From Vermamoeba vermiformis (Eukaryota; Tubulinea; Echinamoebida), in the NCBI GenBank assembly GCA_045837725.1, contig JBEWZL010000282.1, positions 62,001 to 126,000 of the forward strand: 64,000 nucleotides of DNA, given 5' to 3'. The notes beneath the pieces are model-generated. The model searched no databases. It was not told the DNA's origin and saw nothing but the letters and a program-made list of their open reading frames with translations. This document shows positions 10,655-22,146 of this stretch, piece by piece (position 1 is the stretch's first letter; each line of letters begins with the position of its first letter). A program made the position numbers and the translations under genes.

Positions 10655-12116
10655 ATGCTTCGACAGATTTGGGCTCGTGCTTCAAAATTAGTAAGCAAAC
10701 AATCTGTTCAAGTAAAATAAGGATAATTTAATATAGAATCTACATTTGGCATTGAAATACAAGCGCTAGTTATTTTTTAATATTTATTTTTCAAAAATTA
10801 TTTGGATCTTGCAATTTCTGCTCTAATAATCCTTACAGGACAGGATCTCTATATTTGCATCAACCAATAGACGAAATTATTCGCAACAATCAAACGATTT
10901 GGTATTATGCGACTTCAAAAATGATAAGAAAATAGCCGTCTTAACGCTGAACAACTCTAAAAAACGCAATGCTCTGTCAAAAGACATGTTATTAGCGTTA
11001 AAAAATCGTTTGGAACAGGTTAAACAACAGTATCAAGGCAATGAAGGCACGAGAGTCGTTGTTTTGAAGGCTGATGGCCCTGTGTTCAGTTCAGGCCATG
11101 ATCTCAAGGAGGTAAATACTAGTTATAGCTACAGTAATTACAATAATTTATTATTATGCGCAAAATATTCAATAATTTTAAGATCCGCTTGCGTTTCAAA
11201 AGTAACCTTAAGTGTGTTAGGTCTTTTTGTTTATGATATTATTTAGCTAAATATCGCAAATTTATAGATTAATCAAGCCACTCGCAAAGAGCACGATGAA
11301 ATATTCGCATTATGTACGGAAGTTATGAACGCTGTTCAAGATCTGCCGCAGCCAGGTACGCACATTATTCTCGTCATCAATTATACGCGTATTTAATACG
11401 AAACACATAGTTATTGCACAAATTAATGGTTTGGCAACTGCTGCGGGCGCTCAACTTGTCGCGACGTGCGATCTAGCCTTGGCAACGAAACAATCAACAT
11501 TTGCAACACCCGGAGTTAAAATTGGCTTATTTTGGTATGAAATAATAAGCATAATATAGGCATATTAATAATGGTCCATTAGCACTACTCCCGGCGTTGC
11601 TATTGTCAGGAAAGTAACGCCACAAAGAAAGGCCTTAGAAATGTTGTTAACAGGCGATTCAATTACGTAAGTATTGTGCATTATAATATTCACGATATTA
11701 ATGACTAATATATATTTTTTGTTACTTATAGAGCTCAAGAAGCTCTTCAGTATGGCCTGTTGAATAAAGTAGTCGAAGATGAAAACGAACTTGAAAAAGA
11801 GACAGAAGCGCTCGCGCAGAAGCTAATCAACTCTAGCGCTGCTGTATTAGCACGTAAGTATATATATTATTGGCCTGTTGCATTGATGCAGATCAAGTTT
11901 AAAGACGCGATCGAGATCCAAAACAAGAATTATTTCTTATTTCCTTAATATTTAGTTGGCAAGAAGGCGTTCTATCAACAAATTAATATGCCGCAGAATG
12001 AAGCTTACACATATGCATGCAGCATAATGTCTGAAAATATAAATGAGATTGAAGATGCGAAAGAAGGGATTGGTGCATTCTTAGGCAAGCGTCATCCGAA
12101 GTGGTCTGGCAAATAG
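10655..12116 (+). CDS. Mitochondrial enoyl-CoA hydratase/isomerase family protein (ECHDC3-like)
   Basis: Seven exons (10655-10690, 10839-11111, 11268-11355, 11411-11534, 11583-11666, 11732-11853, 11956-12116) encode 295 aa. The first ~35 residues (MLRQIWARASKL, then ISIFASTNRRNYSQQ) are basic and Ser-rich with no acid apart from one Asp at the exon junction, a typical matrix-targeting sequence. Crotonase signatures are VFSSGHDLKE (first oxyanion-hole strand), INGLATAAGAQLVATCDLA (second), the substrate loop ATPGVKIGLF and AQEALQYGLLNKVV. These match the ECHDC3 subgroup of the crotonase superfamily, acting on acyl-CoA in mitochondria. The exact substrate of ECHDC3-type proteins is not settled. 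Spacing to the divergent SDR gene is 204 bp. Confidence 0.9.
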
Positions 12117-12258
12117 ATCAATTGTGCGCAATAAATTCTTGTAAATTCGCTGATGAAAGATCTTTCGGAAACCGCCAGTAATTGGCGAGGCAAAAATTTA
12201 TTAACAAATCCAATAGACAAAATTTCGATATTAACTATAATATCGTATTATATATGCT

Positions 12259-13230
12259 TTAGCAAGTAGAAGGGCACTTAATAGAAGTAGTACCGAACCA
12301 GACGTGCATGGTGCTCCACAAAGAGAGACTGCTCCAGCCGCAATCGCCGCAGAAGTTCTTGCACATCAAATAACCGTTGATAGGGATGATGTCTATATAA
12401 ATAATATTATTAGCATAAGAATAGATTGCTAACAGAAGTCCGTGTCACGGATGTCGTTGGATGGAATTTCTTTTGTTTAGAATCGCTTACCCCATTGGTT
12501 GTGGCCGAATAAACCTTGTTGGACGCTCTTCGAGGCGAAGAAAACAGCGTTGAGGTTGCCGTTATTGTCGTACATAGGAACAAGAGGCAACAGATTTGAC
12601 GCGTTGTAAGACTAGAATTTAAAAATGTCAGCAAAATAATTTTTAAAATTAAAAACAATAATTTCGTACGATAATAGGAGCAGAAGCCAAGTCATATTCC
12701 CAATGACGACCCATTCCATCAATGCAGGCACCGCGAGACCATTGTTTAGCGGCAGCTTCGTCCTCGTTGGCAGGGACGCGTTGATTGATACCATCGGGGT
12801 TGATCACAATACGATCGCCAATAGGATCAGAGAAAGGAGTGTTGATAGTGCACAAGTTTGATTGAGCTGATCGAGTTGCAACCTTGATGCGGTATTGGGA
12901 ACTGTCAACCCAGAGGTAGTAACCACGGCTATTCCACAAATCGGGAACATCTCCGAAGACTTCAGTACCAAAGCCGCTAAGTTGGCCATTGGCAGCGAAG
13001 TAAAGCGTGATCGGGTAAGATTCGGTGGGGTAAGGATTCTTCTTGTTCCAGGCTTGTCCAATGGAAGGAATGCACGCAGAATTAGATTGCACCCAGCCGG
13101 CAGCAGAGGCAGCGTTAGTGGTAGTAGGCAAAGGCTGTTGATCGCCAGCGGAGTGAATCAGATCTTTGCCGAAGCCGTGAGCCAAGCAGACGATTGAAAG
13201 AGCGACAGTAAGATAAATAATTGCTCTCAT
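12259..13230 (-). CDS. Secreted Cys- and Trp-rich protein of unknown family
   Basis: Exons 13230-12670, 12611-12491 and 12392-12259 give 271 aa. MRAIIYLTVALSIVCLAHGF is a clear signal peptide. The mature part has evenly spread aromatics and blocks such as SGFGTEVFGDVPDLWNSRGY, SDPIGDRIVINPDGINQRVP and SRGACIDGMGRHWEYDLAS. The C-terminus is dense in cysteine (MCKNFCGDCGW, KCPSTC), which suggests a disulphide-bonded end. I do not recognise the family. It is convergent with the enoyl-CoA hydratase gene (142 bp between stops). Could be an extracellular matrix, wall or prey-binding protein, but nothing in the sequence decides. Confidence 0.75.
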
Positions 13231-13721
13231 TTGTGTTGTTTTACGTTGTTAACAGCAAAGTGAATAAATAAACCATTCCAAAACTGCCGATTTTATGTCT
13301 GGCATTAAGCACGTGATAGTCCAGTTAGGAGAACCATGTCTGTTACTAAATTTGGCCTCCGGAAAAATATCAAACCCCTGAAATGGTGCACTCGTCATTC
13401 CCTGCTCATACGTGCAAAAAATATCGTTGGCAATCTTCGACAAACCTTTCCTAGGTCTTTCGGAACAACATTAATTGCCTGAATATCAGTCTAACGTTAA
13501 GACCGCAATCCTAATTCAACGTGCCAGACGCCAACGGCAGATCGGCATTCTAGAATCGAAGTTTATGGATCTGAAGTAAGTAACCGATCGAAAACAAAAT
13601 ATTGTGAACTTCAAAGAGGAATGATCCTTTTATTAATTTGTTACACTTTTAATTCAATATTTAGCCTCAGAAAGCCAATACTAAACAATTTTTAAGGAAC
13701 TCACGATCTGATAGAGATCCT
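13231..13721. other. Intergenic, no gene seen
   Basis: About 490 bp between the start of the secreted protein gene and the stop of the EF-hand gene, both on the minus strand. A short open frame is present but without splice or protein support. It should contain the promoter of the secreted gene. Confidence 0.4.
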
Positions 13722-14967
13722 TTAGTGAGCCAACTCGGGGAACTTGAGGGAGATAGCCATACCGACGAATTCCTGTAAGATACGTTAACATCGTGCCCCT
13801 GACACTAACGCACGTATTAAAGCGCTACGTACTTCAAATTCGAGGCTGTTGCTCTTGTCCAAGTCGTACTTGTCGAAGGTAGCCTTGACTTGCTCATCAG
13901 TGGCACCAGAAATGCCCAACCAAACGAGCTTAGACTTAACTTCTTCGCTGTCCAAGCTGCCTCCTTGGTCTATAATACAAATACCCCGGTGTTAATAGCT
14001 TGCATGGCTGCGAGTTGGATCGAGCACAAAGTACGTACCAGCATCGGCCTCAGTGAAGTGGTTGAAGCAGAAGCGAACGAAAGCGAGCAAAGTAACCAAT
14101 TGGTCAAAACTATAGAATAAGGTATAAGTACGGTCATAAGTATTTTAACATTTTTGGATCGAATCTGTGCCACTGGAAAACTGGCCGATTTCTCGGTTCA
14201 ATTTCGACGCAAGAATTGTTTGGCAAGCGCGCTGACACCAATATACGTATTGACTATAGTAAACTTACGAATAAGTGCCCTTCTTCTCACGGTCAACCAT
14301 GCCTTGGACCAAGTGGAGAGTCTTCTCGTGGAAATTGTAAGCCAATCCCTTCAAGACATCACCCAAAGTGCTAATGGGAGCAGTAGCGCCACCCTTGGAA
14401 GCAGCGTTGAATTGGTTCTATTGAATTTGGCTATCAATAATTGTTCTACGATTTTAAAAAGTATTTGGATTTGCAGCAAAAAATCAATTACGTGAATTAA
14501 ATCTCGTAACACTTACGCGAGCAGCAGTGAGCAAATCGTGCAACCACAAGTAGCTAAGGAAATCAATGACACCTTCAGCGCAATGTTAGCAAATGGAATT
14601 CCAACTACACAAAAACTTTTCAAATCGAGTCTCAAAACTTACCTTGGCTAAAGAAGTCAAGGACGGTGGACAAATTGCGAGACAATTTAGCATCAAAAGT
14701 AAATCCGTCTTGCTTGAGGACCTCACCGAAGTGGCTGACCTAATAAATAATTGCATTCAATAAAAATTTTTCTTATCGATATTTTTGCTTCTAAAAATAC
14801 CTCTACGGCTCCCTTGCCTTCCTTATCGAAAGATCTGAAGATTTGTTCGACCTTTGTGACCTCAGCTTGACGCTCAGGGGAAATCTGGAAAACTAAACTT
14901 AGAATCCTCTTTGGCGATTGACAAAAAAATTGCGACATACTTGAACTTGTTGTTGTTGTTCAGCCAT
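13722..14967 (-). CDS. EF-hand calcium-binding protein
   Basis: Eight small exons (14967-14941, 14884-14801, 14739-14643, 14572-14517, 14417-14269, 14109-14039, 13969-13833, 13772-13722) total 223 aa in phase. After a Gln-rich start (MAEQQQQVQ) come four EF-hand-like units. The first (FDKEGKGAVEVSH) and second (DREKKGTYSFDQ) are degenerate at position 12. The third loop DADQGGSLDSEE and the fourth DLDKSNSLEFEE have Asp at 1 and 3, and Glu at 12, as needed to bind calcium. The protein is larger than calmodulin, with a helical spacer between pairs one and two, and probably senses cytosolic calcium. Partner unknown. Divergent from the mitochondrial protein gene at 15197. Confidence 0.85.
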
Positions 14968-15196
14968 TTTTATATGTCGTGTTGTTATGTAGGGTTACTG
15001 CTATCAATCTTTATTTTCGATTTTTGTTCGTCCAAGCCAAAAAAAAACGGCCAAAAAATTCAGGCCAAAATATTCATCGCATCCACGTTCGCGAACAAGG
15101 AGGAGGTCAAATTCCAACAGCGTTAACTACTGTACAAATATTATATTATTTTAATACAATCGCGTATTTTTTAGCAGATTCGATTGATTTTTTCAA
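14968..15196. promoter_or_regulatory. Divergent promoter region (EF-hand / mitochondrial protein)
   Basis: 229 bp between divergent ATGs; presumably both promoters lie here. No recognisable element. Confidence 0.35.
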
Positions 15197-16372
15197 ATGG
15201 CGCGATTACTCACCACGCTGGCTTGCAAAGCTATATTACGCAACACATCTGTCAGATCAACATATTTTCTCGTGCGGAAGAGTAATAAAGTCAATGCCAA
15301 GCTCGATCAGTCTCGTGCGTTTACACGATCAACAGTTTTAGCGCATGTCAAGCCCATTAGCCACTCTCTTCAAGTTAGATATTTTTCAAATACTTTAGAT
15401 GGCAAGCCTGACGTACCTGGAGCAAAAACAATCGACTCAGAAATCAAAAAAGTAGATGGTAATTTTTTTTTGCTTTGTTTTGAGATTGTTGGGCTCTCCG
15501 TCGTGTAATTCATATCAAGACATTATTATACAAAATATTTCTGACCTATTTTAATTTTATAGAGACATTTAGACGCGTTCAGTGGTTTTACAAACTTCCT
15601 CAAGAGCGCAGATTGACGTCTATTCCAGATCTACTATTAGATGTCGAGGAATTAATTAAAAGCCCTATTTTTGATCAATTTAAGGCATTTATCTATCAAC
15701 CACTTATGGCTGTGTGCGTTGGATGCATCGAAGAGCTCGAAAATGGCTTAGATAATTCAGCATGGCAACGATTCGAGAATAGAATGCAAGAAAATAATGA
15801 TACTAAGCAATTTATTGCCGAAGTACGATCATTGCGCGAAGAAGTAAGGAAAGAAAAAGCAGCTAGGAACGCACCTTCAGATCCGATCAATTTTGACAAT
15901 TTAAAGCTTCATCCGCACGTTAGGTAAGTATAAAAATACGACTTTTAACCATTTTTAACCAAAAATACTTACAGGGCACATTTCCACCGTGGACTTTTTT
16001 ACTTCACGGGTGAGCCAGTTCACCTATCGCGTATGGTCCAAGCTTATCACTTAGCAGCTATTGGAACTGAGGATCGTGACGAGTGTGTCAAGTATATGCA
16101 AGATTGTAGTGTGGCATTGGTAAGCTAGCATTACATACAATTTTTCATTGGACCCAAGATCCGGATCAACATCGATACTTTTTGCAATTTTTTTGACTTT
16201 TAATTTGTTATTATAGAGCACTATTATGATATACAACCCTCAGACAGCACACATATTCATGAACATTGGAAAATCAGCGGAGTTGGAACAAACTCTCGCG
16301 CCAATGATTTTCGATATTGTTGGCCGATTAGACGAGCAGTTTTCAAGAAGCAAAACAGGCAATAAACAATAA
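15197..16372 (+). CDS. Predicted mitochondrial protein of unknown function
   Basis: Exons 15197-15458, 15563-15923, 15975-16119 and 16217-16372 encode 307 aa. The first ~70 residues are rich in Arg, Ser, Thr and Leu (MARLLTTLACKAILRNTS, then further Arg-rich stretches) and almost without acid, the mark of a mitochondrial presequence. The body starts near ETFRRVQWFYKLPQERR and is helical with conserved-looking aromatic patches, for example LHPHVRAHFHRGLFYFTGEP and VQAYHLAAIGTEDRDECV. A charged helix (REEVRKEKAARNAP) lies in the middle. I do not recognise the family and name no function. Convergent with the methyltransferase gene, only 15 bp between stops. Confidence 0.8.
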
Positions 16373-16387
16373 TAACAACAAATTTCA

Positions 16388-18141
16388 TCATTTAAATTTG
16401 CCCATGATACAAATCTCGTTGCCGTGGTAAGCTAAATGACGCGTGACATATTGACACTCTTGGTGCTTTTCAAACAAGCTTCCAATGTCTTTTAGTACGG
16501 GCATATGTTGCTCGTCCCTAGTATAAAAAATATCAGATACTGGTGCTTGAGTAAAGCGAGTAGCATTGAGCCAATGACTGCGATCTAGATCCGGTACGTA
16601 CCCAACAAATTTTATCGTCCACACGAAGTTTTTCATTTTCTTCGCTTTTATCCAATTTTCAAGAACTATTAATGAGTGCTCTGGTGGAATTGACACGTCA
16701 GTAAATAACCAGTCTACTGGACTTTCTGGCATCCACTTTTCTGTTATTTGAAATTGTTAATATAGCTCAGGTGAGCGTAATATTAATTAATAGACGTACT
16801 AGCGTCGCCAACGTGATGTTTTAAACGAGGATTTTTTGTTAGTTGCGGATCTACCAAAGCAGCTTTATCTACCGATTCGACTTGCGCCCTATGACATTAA
16901 CAAAATTGAAATTAGATAATTGAATAATAGCTTCGATAAATACGACGTACCCCTTGTCTAATAGACACCACGTCCAACCGCCAGGAAAATTTCCTAATTC
17001 GGCAACTTTACTGCCGTTGAGCGTAGTGATATTCAAATGTTGAAAAATCTGTATTATAAGTTCATATAAGTAACGCGATAGGTCTAGTAGCATCGTTTTC
17101 AACTATTACCTCTTCTATTTTCTTATATGCGAACGAGGGAGGCAATTTTGTGGTTGGTGTTGGGGCGATCCCGCCTACAAATGGTAACGGCTTATGCCAA
17201 TAAAAGGAGTAGTTTAATATGCTATGAGATATGGCTATTTCATCTTTGGATTTCATAAACATTTGAACCAAGTGCTCGCCAGGTACTGGATTTTCTGAAT
17301 TAGATCCTGTTAGCATCAGTTTTTCTCGAAATTATTATGAATTTAATCCATTATATGGATATTATTATAAAACCCATATTTACCTTCATATTTTAACAAA
17401 CGATGGAGTTTTCTGCGTTTTTCTTTCATTACGTCTACAAATGTTTCTTGAACGAGCTTCATTCGTCCATTAAGTTGCTTCTCTCCAACTATTATATTAA
17501 AGATGTCATTATAATACAAGTCAATTAAGACTTACCTAAAGAATGTACGAGCCAAGGCTGAGCATCGTCTTTCATTTTTGAAATTACGTAGTCTGAGCAA
17601 TCAGCGGCCAAGCTCTTAACGCTATCTATGCTCATAATATAATCAGTAAATATAATATAAGTGAATAGTTGTTTACCTCTTTTGATTGTTTGGTAGTTAG
17701 GGATCGACTGAAGTGACCAAGTGGGTTCGTACTCGGTTTTAGTGGGTATCGTGCAGTCTATCCATCCATTGTATTGGTTTAATTCCTAGAAATGCAAATT
17801 AATGCTTACTGAGTGCGTGCATCTTGAAATAAACCAAGATCGCGAACTGATCTGTCTTAGAAATGATGTAGATAATTATATAAAATAATATTTGCTTGCC
17901 GTTAAATTATGTTAACGCTTAGGGCGCATTTGCTTCGCATAAAATAACTTACATGAATTTCTAGATTTGATCTGAGTTCGCTTTCGACGTGGGCCTCATT
18001 ACCAGGCTTACAGAGCCAAAGATATTTAGTGCTATATTTTTTTGAATTTTTTCTATGCTTAGACAGCAGATTATTGACGATGAACGATCTAGAGTGGCTT
18101 TTGTGGCTAGCAAAACTTGCCACAACTCGGAGCGCTTTCAT
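16388..18141 (-). CDS. FtsJ/RlmM-like RNA 2'-O-methyltransferase
   Basis: Eight exons (18141-17953, 17785-17677, 17625-17536, 17488-17384, 17306-17110, 17048-16951, 16888-16800, 16740-16388) total 409 aa. The SAM-binding signature is VAELGNFPGGWTWCLLDKGA (motif I with PGGW), followed by ESVDKA (acidic end of strand 2), DWLFTDVSIPP (motif IV-like, TDVS) and WTIKFVGY, which supplies the lysine of the K-D-K-E type catalytic centre. This is the arrangement of RlmM-type FtsJ methyltransferases, which modify 23S rRNA in bacteria. The basic N-terminus (MKALRVVASFASHKSHSRSF) suggests mitochondria as the site, so a mitochondrial rRNA methylation role is plausible but inferred. The F-box/LRR gene upstream on the same strand stops 118 bp before this start. 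Confidence 0.82.
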
Positions 18142-18259
18142 CGGCACAAACAAACGTCTTTTAAATTGTTGTGCTTATATTGAGGTGGAGTGTAAAAGTA
18201 AATTAAGCCCTGAACGGAAAATTCAAAATCGATCTGGCCCAATTTTAACCTCTTCGCGT

Positions 18260-20046
18260 TTATTCTATATTATAAACCGTGTTTCCTTTACAAATTACTT
18301 CTTTTAGCGAGTTTAATTTCGTAAAATAGCTCGAAGGTATCTTTTTGAGGTTAGTTACTTCTAACACTTTAAGAGCCGTCAAGGTGGTTAGCTGCAAAAG
18401 CTTTTTGAAATCATATATTTTGAAGAACGCTAATCTGTTCAAGCACGTCATTTGTTCTAGCGTCTTCCATAATAAAAATTCTTCGTTGTCGTTTGTTACG
18501 CGCAGATGCCGCAGCCGATGAACTAGAAGTGAGTCGTAATCAGTGCCTGGTTGTAATGGGCAACATAATCGCGTGATGTTTGTAGATGATATAGTCGGCA
18601 ATACATATGCAGAGGTAGTTCCAAGAATATCGAGACTTGCTAAATTTGGTAATGTTGATAGATCCAGATCTCCTCCAAAGCAATTCGTCGATTCAATCGC
18701 GAGTACTTTGAGCATAGTAAGACTGTTTATGAACGTTGAATTATGCGATGATGATATGCCGGTGATTTTAAGGCAAGTCAAGTTCGTCAAGCTGGAGATC
18801 GGATCGTAATTGACCATTGCTTCTTTATCGAGCTGATTAAGCACTAATACTCTTAATGTGCTAATAATAGCAAGTGGGGAAACATCTACACACCTTTCGA
18901 AGCTCCATTGAATTGTCTTCAACTTCGAAGAATTCACGAACGAAAATAATTCGCCGTTAAACAAGTTGTGTGCACTGATTTTGAAGTTCTCTAAGCTAGT
19001 CATTGCTAATAAAAATTCAAACAATGAATCTTGCTTAATTTGGTCATCGTTGCTTGGTAAAGTGTAGATCGAGTTTCTTCATACTTGTTAAATGCCTTAA
19101 TGAACCACTAACATTATCATCTATTGACTGGCACTTCATTAATAGTCTTGTCAACATCCTATTATGTTCAAAGTTGTAACTAACATCATTGCGCTGTATT
19201 ATTAACTTCAGATCTTCTAACGCAGTAAAATGATCTAATTCAACTGGCAAACTCAAGTCCAATTTTAATCTCTTCAAGTTGACAAATCGCTTTAATGCTT
19301 CAGAGTTGATAATAATATTATAAGTTCCGCCTGCTAGCAGGAGTTTCGTGAGTCTGCTCGGATTTGCAACAAGATCGAACGGATTTGAATCGATGTACTG
19401 TACATGGAGCTCTATACTTTCTAAACGTGATAACAAAGGCAGAGTATAATTTATACACCGTCTAGCATGAAATCTATCGTCATCACGGTCCCAAGATGCT
19501 TCATTATATCTAAACTCTTTCAGATTCGTTAAATGAAGCAGTAATTGGAACGGATATTTGGTTCTGCACCATGGCTTGAATTTAACGAGCTGAGTCATCA
19601 CTTGGAATTTCAGCCAGGGATTATGTATGTCGCGCCAGTAACTCCGATCTGAAATCCGATCGAGCTCCAAACTTGTCAGATTCGTTAACTTCGTCACATG
19701 ATCAACGAAATCTTCTATTTTGATATTCTTAAACTTGTTAAATGCTATACTGAACGGTTGCTGTATTTTTGAATAGGTGTCAATGATTCTCGATATATTC
19801 TCGGATGTAGCTCCGTAGACTTTGAAGTAATCAAGCGGACATAGCTTTCTCCAAAATGTACTTGTGGTTCTAATATTAATTTTGGATTGGCTGTCCAAAT
19901 ATTGAGAAATATAGACTTGTAATTCTGTCGGTAGATCATCCTGTTCGAAAAAAATTTAACAGATAATTCTATTAAGCATTAAAAAATGTATTAATAGACG
20001 AATTATAATGTAAAAATATATTCTAAAGTATAATCCTACTTGCCAT
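18260..20046 (-). CDS. F-box/LRR protein 1, with one frame break
   Basis: The coding exon starts after an acceptor at 19937 with DDLPTELQVYISQYLDSQ, an F-box, followed by many irregular leucine-rich repeats of the form LTNLTSLELD. The initiator methionine lies in its own tiny exon at 20044-20046, spliced by a GC donor (ATG|GCAAGT), as deduced from the paralogues. Near 19050 the frame shifts: upstream coding ends LDLHFTK and coding resumes NDDQIKQDSLFEFLLAM in the +1 frame, giving about 540 aa if joined. Removing one base would restore it, so this is either a sequencing error, a recent mutation or a slippage site. F-box proteins recruit substrates to SCF ubiquitin ligases; the LRR fan usually binds the substrate. 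Tandem with two paralogues. Confidence 0.75.
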
Positions 20047-20277
20047 TCGAAATAAAATCTTTTGTCTCGATCGAGGAGATAGATAGATGCTGGATGTAGG
20101 TTGCAAAGGATTGAAAGGCTAAGAAAACGATTGCTCACGGATCTATTTGGCTTTTAATATGCACGCGTCCATTAAGATGAGGTTACATGAGGCGTGTAAC
20201 AATAAAAATGGAAAGAAAAAATTGCGACGCGATATCGCTAAAAAAGGCGAGATTCGCTGAAGCTACTTAATAGTTGT

Positions 20278-21971
20278 TTATTTCAGGGAGAAGTTATAAA
20301 TATGCTTGAAGGCATGCACAACTTCGGTCGCGACTGTACCTTGCAACGCAAGACGAGCAAGTTGAGTGAATGGTTTCAAACTAAGCACATCCTCGTCTCC
20401 GTTGAGATCTCTTATCGTGAGCGACTTCAATCTCGTGAGCATTGTAACGCATTGCCAGAATCCTTTTGATTTAGCTGACGACAAATCAAGAGACTGAAGA
20501 TCCGTCATTTTAGCTAATCCGCTCATGTCGAAATCTTCGTTGGTATGGATACCCAAATTGGTTAATCTCGTTAATGAGTCTAATCCGTTAATGCAATAGG
20601 GTGCCTCTACTGTAATACGTAACTTTAACTGCTCCAAGTTCGTCAAATCCGCTAACTTTATCATGTTCAGATCCGCTTTGTTATCCAGTGTTAAATCTTT
20701 TAACTTCGTTAAATGACTTATATATTCAGCACTTGGGTATTTTGAGTACAGTGACTGCAGCATCGTCAAATTAGTCAAATGAGTCAACCAATTCAAGTTC
20801 CATCCATCGTTGATTGCAACGCTCTCTAGCATTGTTAAACGTGAAATGGCGGATGAAATTTCGACTTTTTGCAGTTGATAAGGAAATATGCTTGAGCTTA
20901 GTCGTCATAATGAACGGACACACCAGATCTGCTTTGAATTTTGCGTACTGACCAGAAATGTTTAATTCTTCTAGATCCGTTAACGCTGTCAGAAATTCCA
21001 TTGGCGGAATTAATCTCTCAGTATTGTAGTTGACAGTTAATGAAATTAGTTTTGTCAGGCAGGTCAGCTCGTTTGGTCGAAGGTGTGGATCTGCAAGCTG
21101 CAATTGCGTCAAATTCGTGTTTAAATCCAATCGATCCGCAATTGCTCCTCGAACGTTTAGACTTTCCAAATTTGGTAATAAGCTGTGTGGAAATACTTGT
21201 CTGTCAATCCATAGCAAGTGTTTTAGGCCTGTCAAACGCGTCACCAAGTCAACATCCAACTTCAACGTTCCTCCTGTAGAAAAAGCGACCAATGACGTGA
21301 GTTTTTCAGGGAATTTCAAGTGTTCGAATATCTCCGCGTTATTGTGCCAGAATTCGAAATCGAGACTTTGTAGATTGGTCAATACTGTCAAATGGCTAAG
21401 TACACTATCGTCCACCCCACTTAGCATTGGTTATATTTGGTAAATAAGGCAGTAACGTTCGATATGATAGTTGATATCTATCTTGCACATCGAGGCATTG
21501 CAGGTTGGTTAAGGTTGTTAAAAGGATCCATTGTTCGGAGATCGGCCAATCAACTTCTTTATGGAGAACAGCTAATTTAGTGAGGTTCGTTAATCGACTA
21601 ATAGTGAAAAATTCATCCAATGATCTCGTATTTGATTTGCTCCAAACAGTATTTAATCGTGGATTTTGGAAGGTAATGCCGATCGGATGTGAGTATTTTG
21701 ACATCCTCTCTATAATTGCTGGTATTTGCTCTCTGTTAACATTATAAATTATAAAGTCATCATAATTGATTATTTTGAACCATTCTGTGTTCGTTAGTCG
21801 AGCACAAAATCTTGATCTGTCATCCAAAAAGTCGACAATTAGTTTTTTTAGTTCCGATGGCAATAAATCCTACGAAAATAATTTTTCATTAATATACTGG
21901 CGATTACATTAATTTACGATTAAATATTAAAAGGTAACCACAACAACTTCAAACGAACCGTCTCTTACCAT
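20278..21971 (-). CDS. F-box/LRR protein 2, with two frame breaks
   Basis: ATG-only first exon at 21969-21971 (ATG|GTAAGAG), then a single long exon from 21869. It begins DLLPSELKKLIVDFLDDRSR (F-box) and continues as LRRs closely aligned with paralogue 3. Two +1 breaks are seen by alignment to paralogue 3. The first is in a run of four G near 21412, where LPNITNAKW should continue VDDSVLSHLTVLTNLQSL (paralogue: WIDG). The second is in a run of five A near 20873, where ISLSTAK should continue VEISSAISRLTMLES. Both are mended by one base fewer in the run. Otherwise the frame is open to TAA at 20278, so the gene looks functional apart from homopolymer lengths. Confidence 0.75.
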
Positions 21972-22146
21972 GGCAAGTCTTAAATTTAGTTGAAAGCCTG
22001 CAACTATAATTAATTCTGTTACGTTTGAGGTGAGCAAAACGAAAAAAGCTCTCTCCCGCGTTTAGTCAAATTCTGATTTATTTTGGTGATATCGCCAAAT
22101 TTTAGTGAGACTGAGAGGCGAACGGGTTCCGAGATAACAGTATGGT

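Noticed and set aside
21400-21430. Programmed frameshift at a stop codon, as in Euplotes
   Set aside because: Alignment with the intact paralogue places the break at the G4 run (W then VDD), several codons before the stop, so a stop-dependent shift does not fit.
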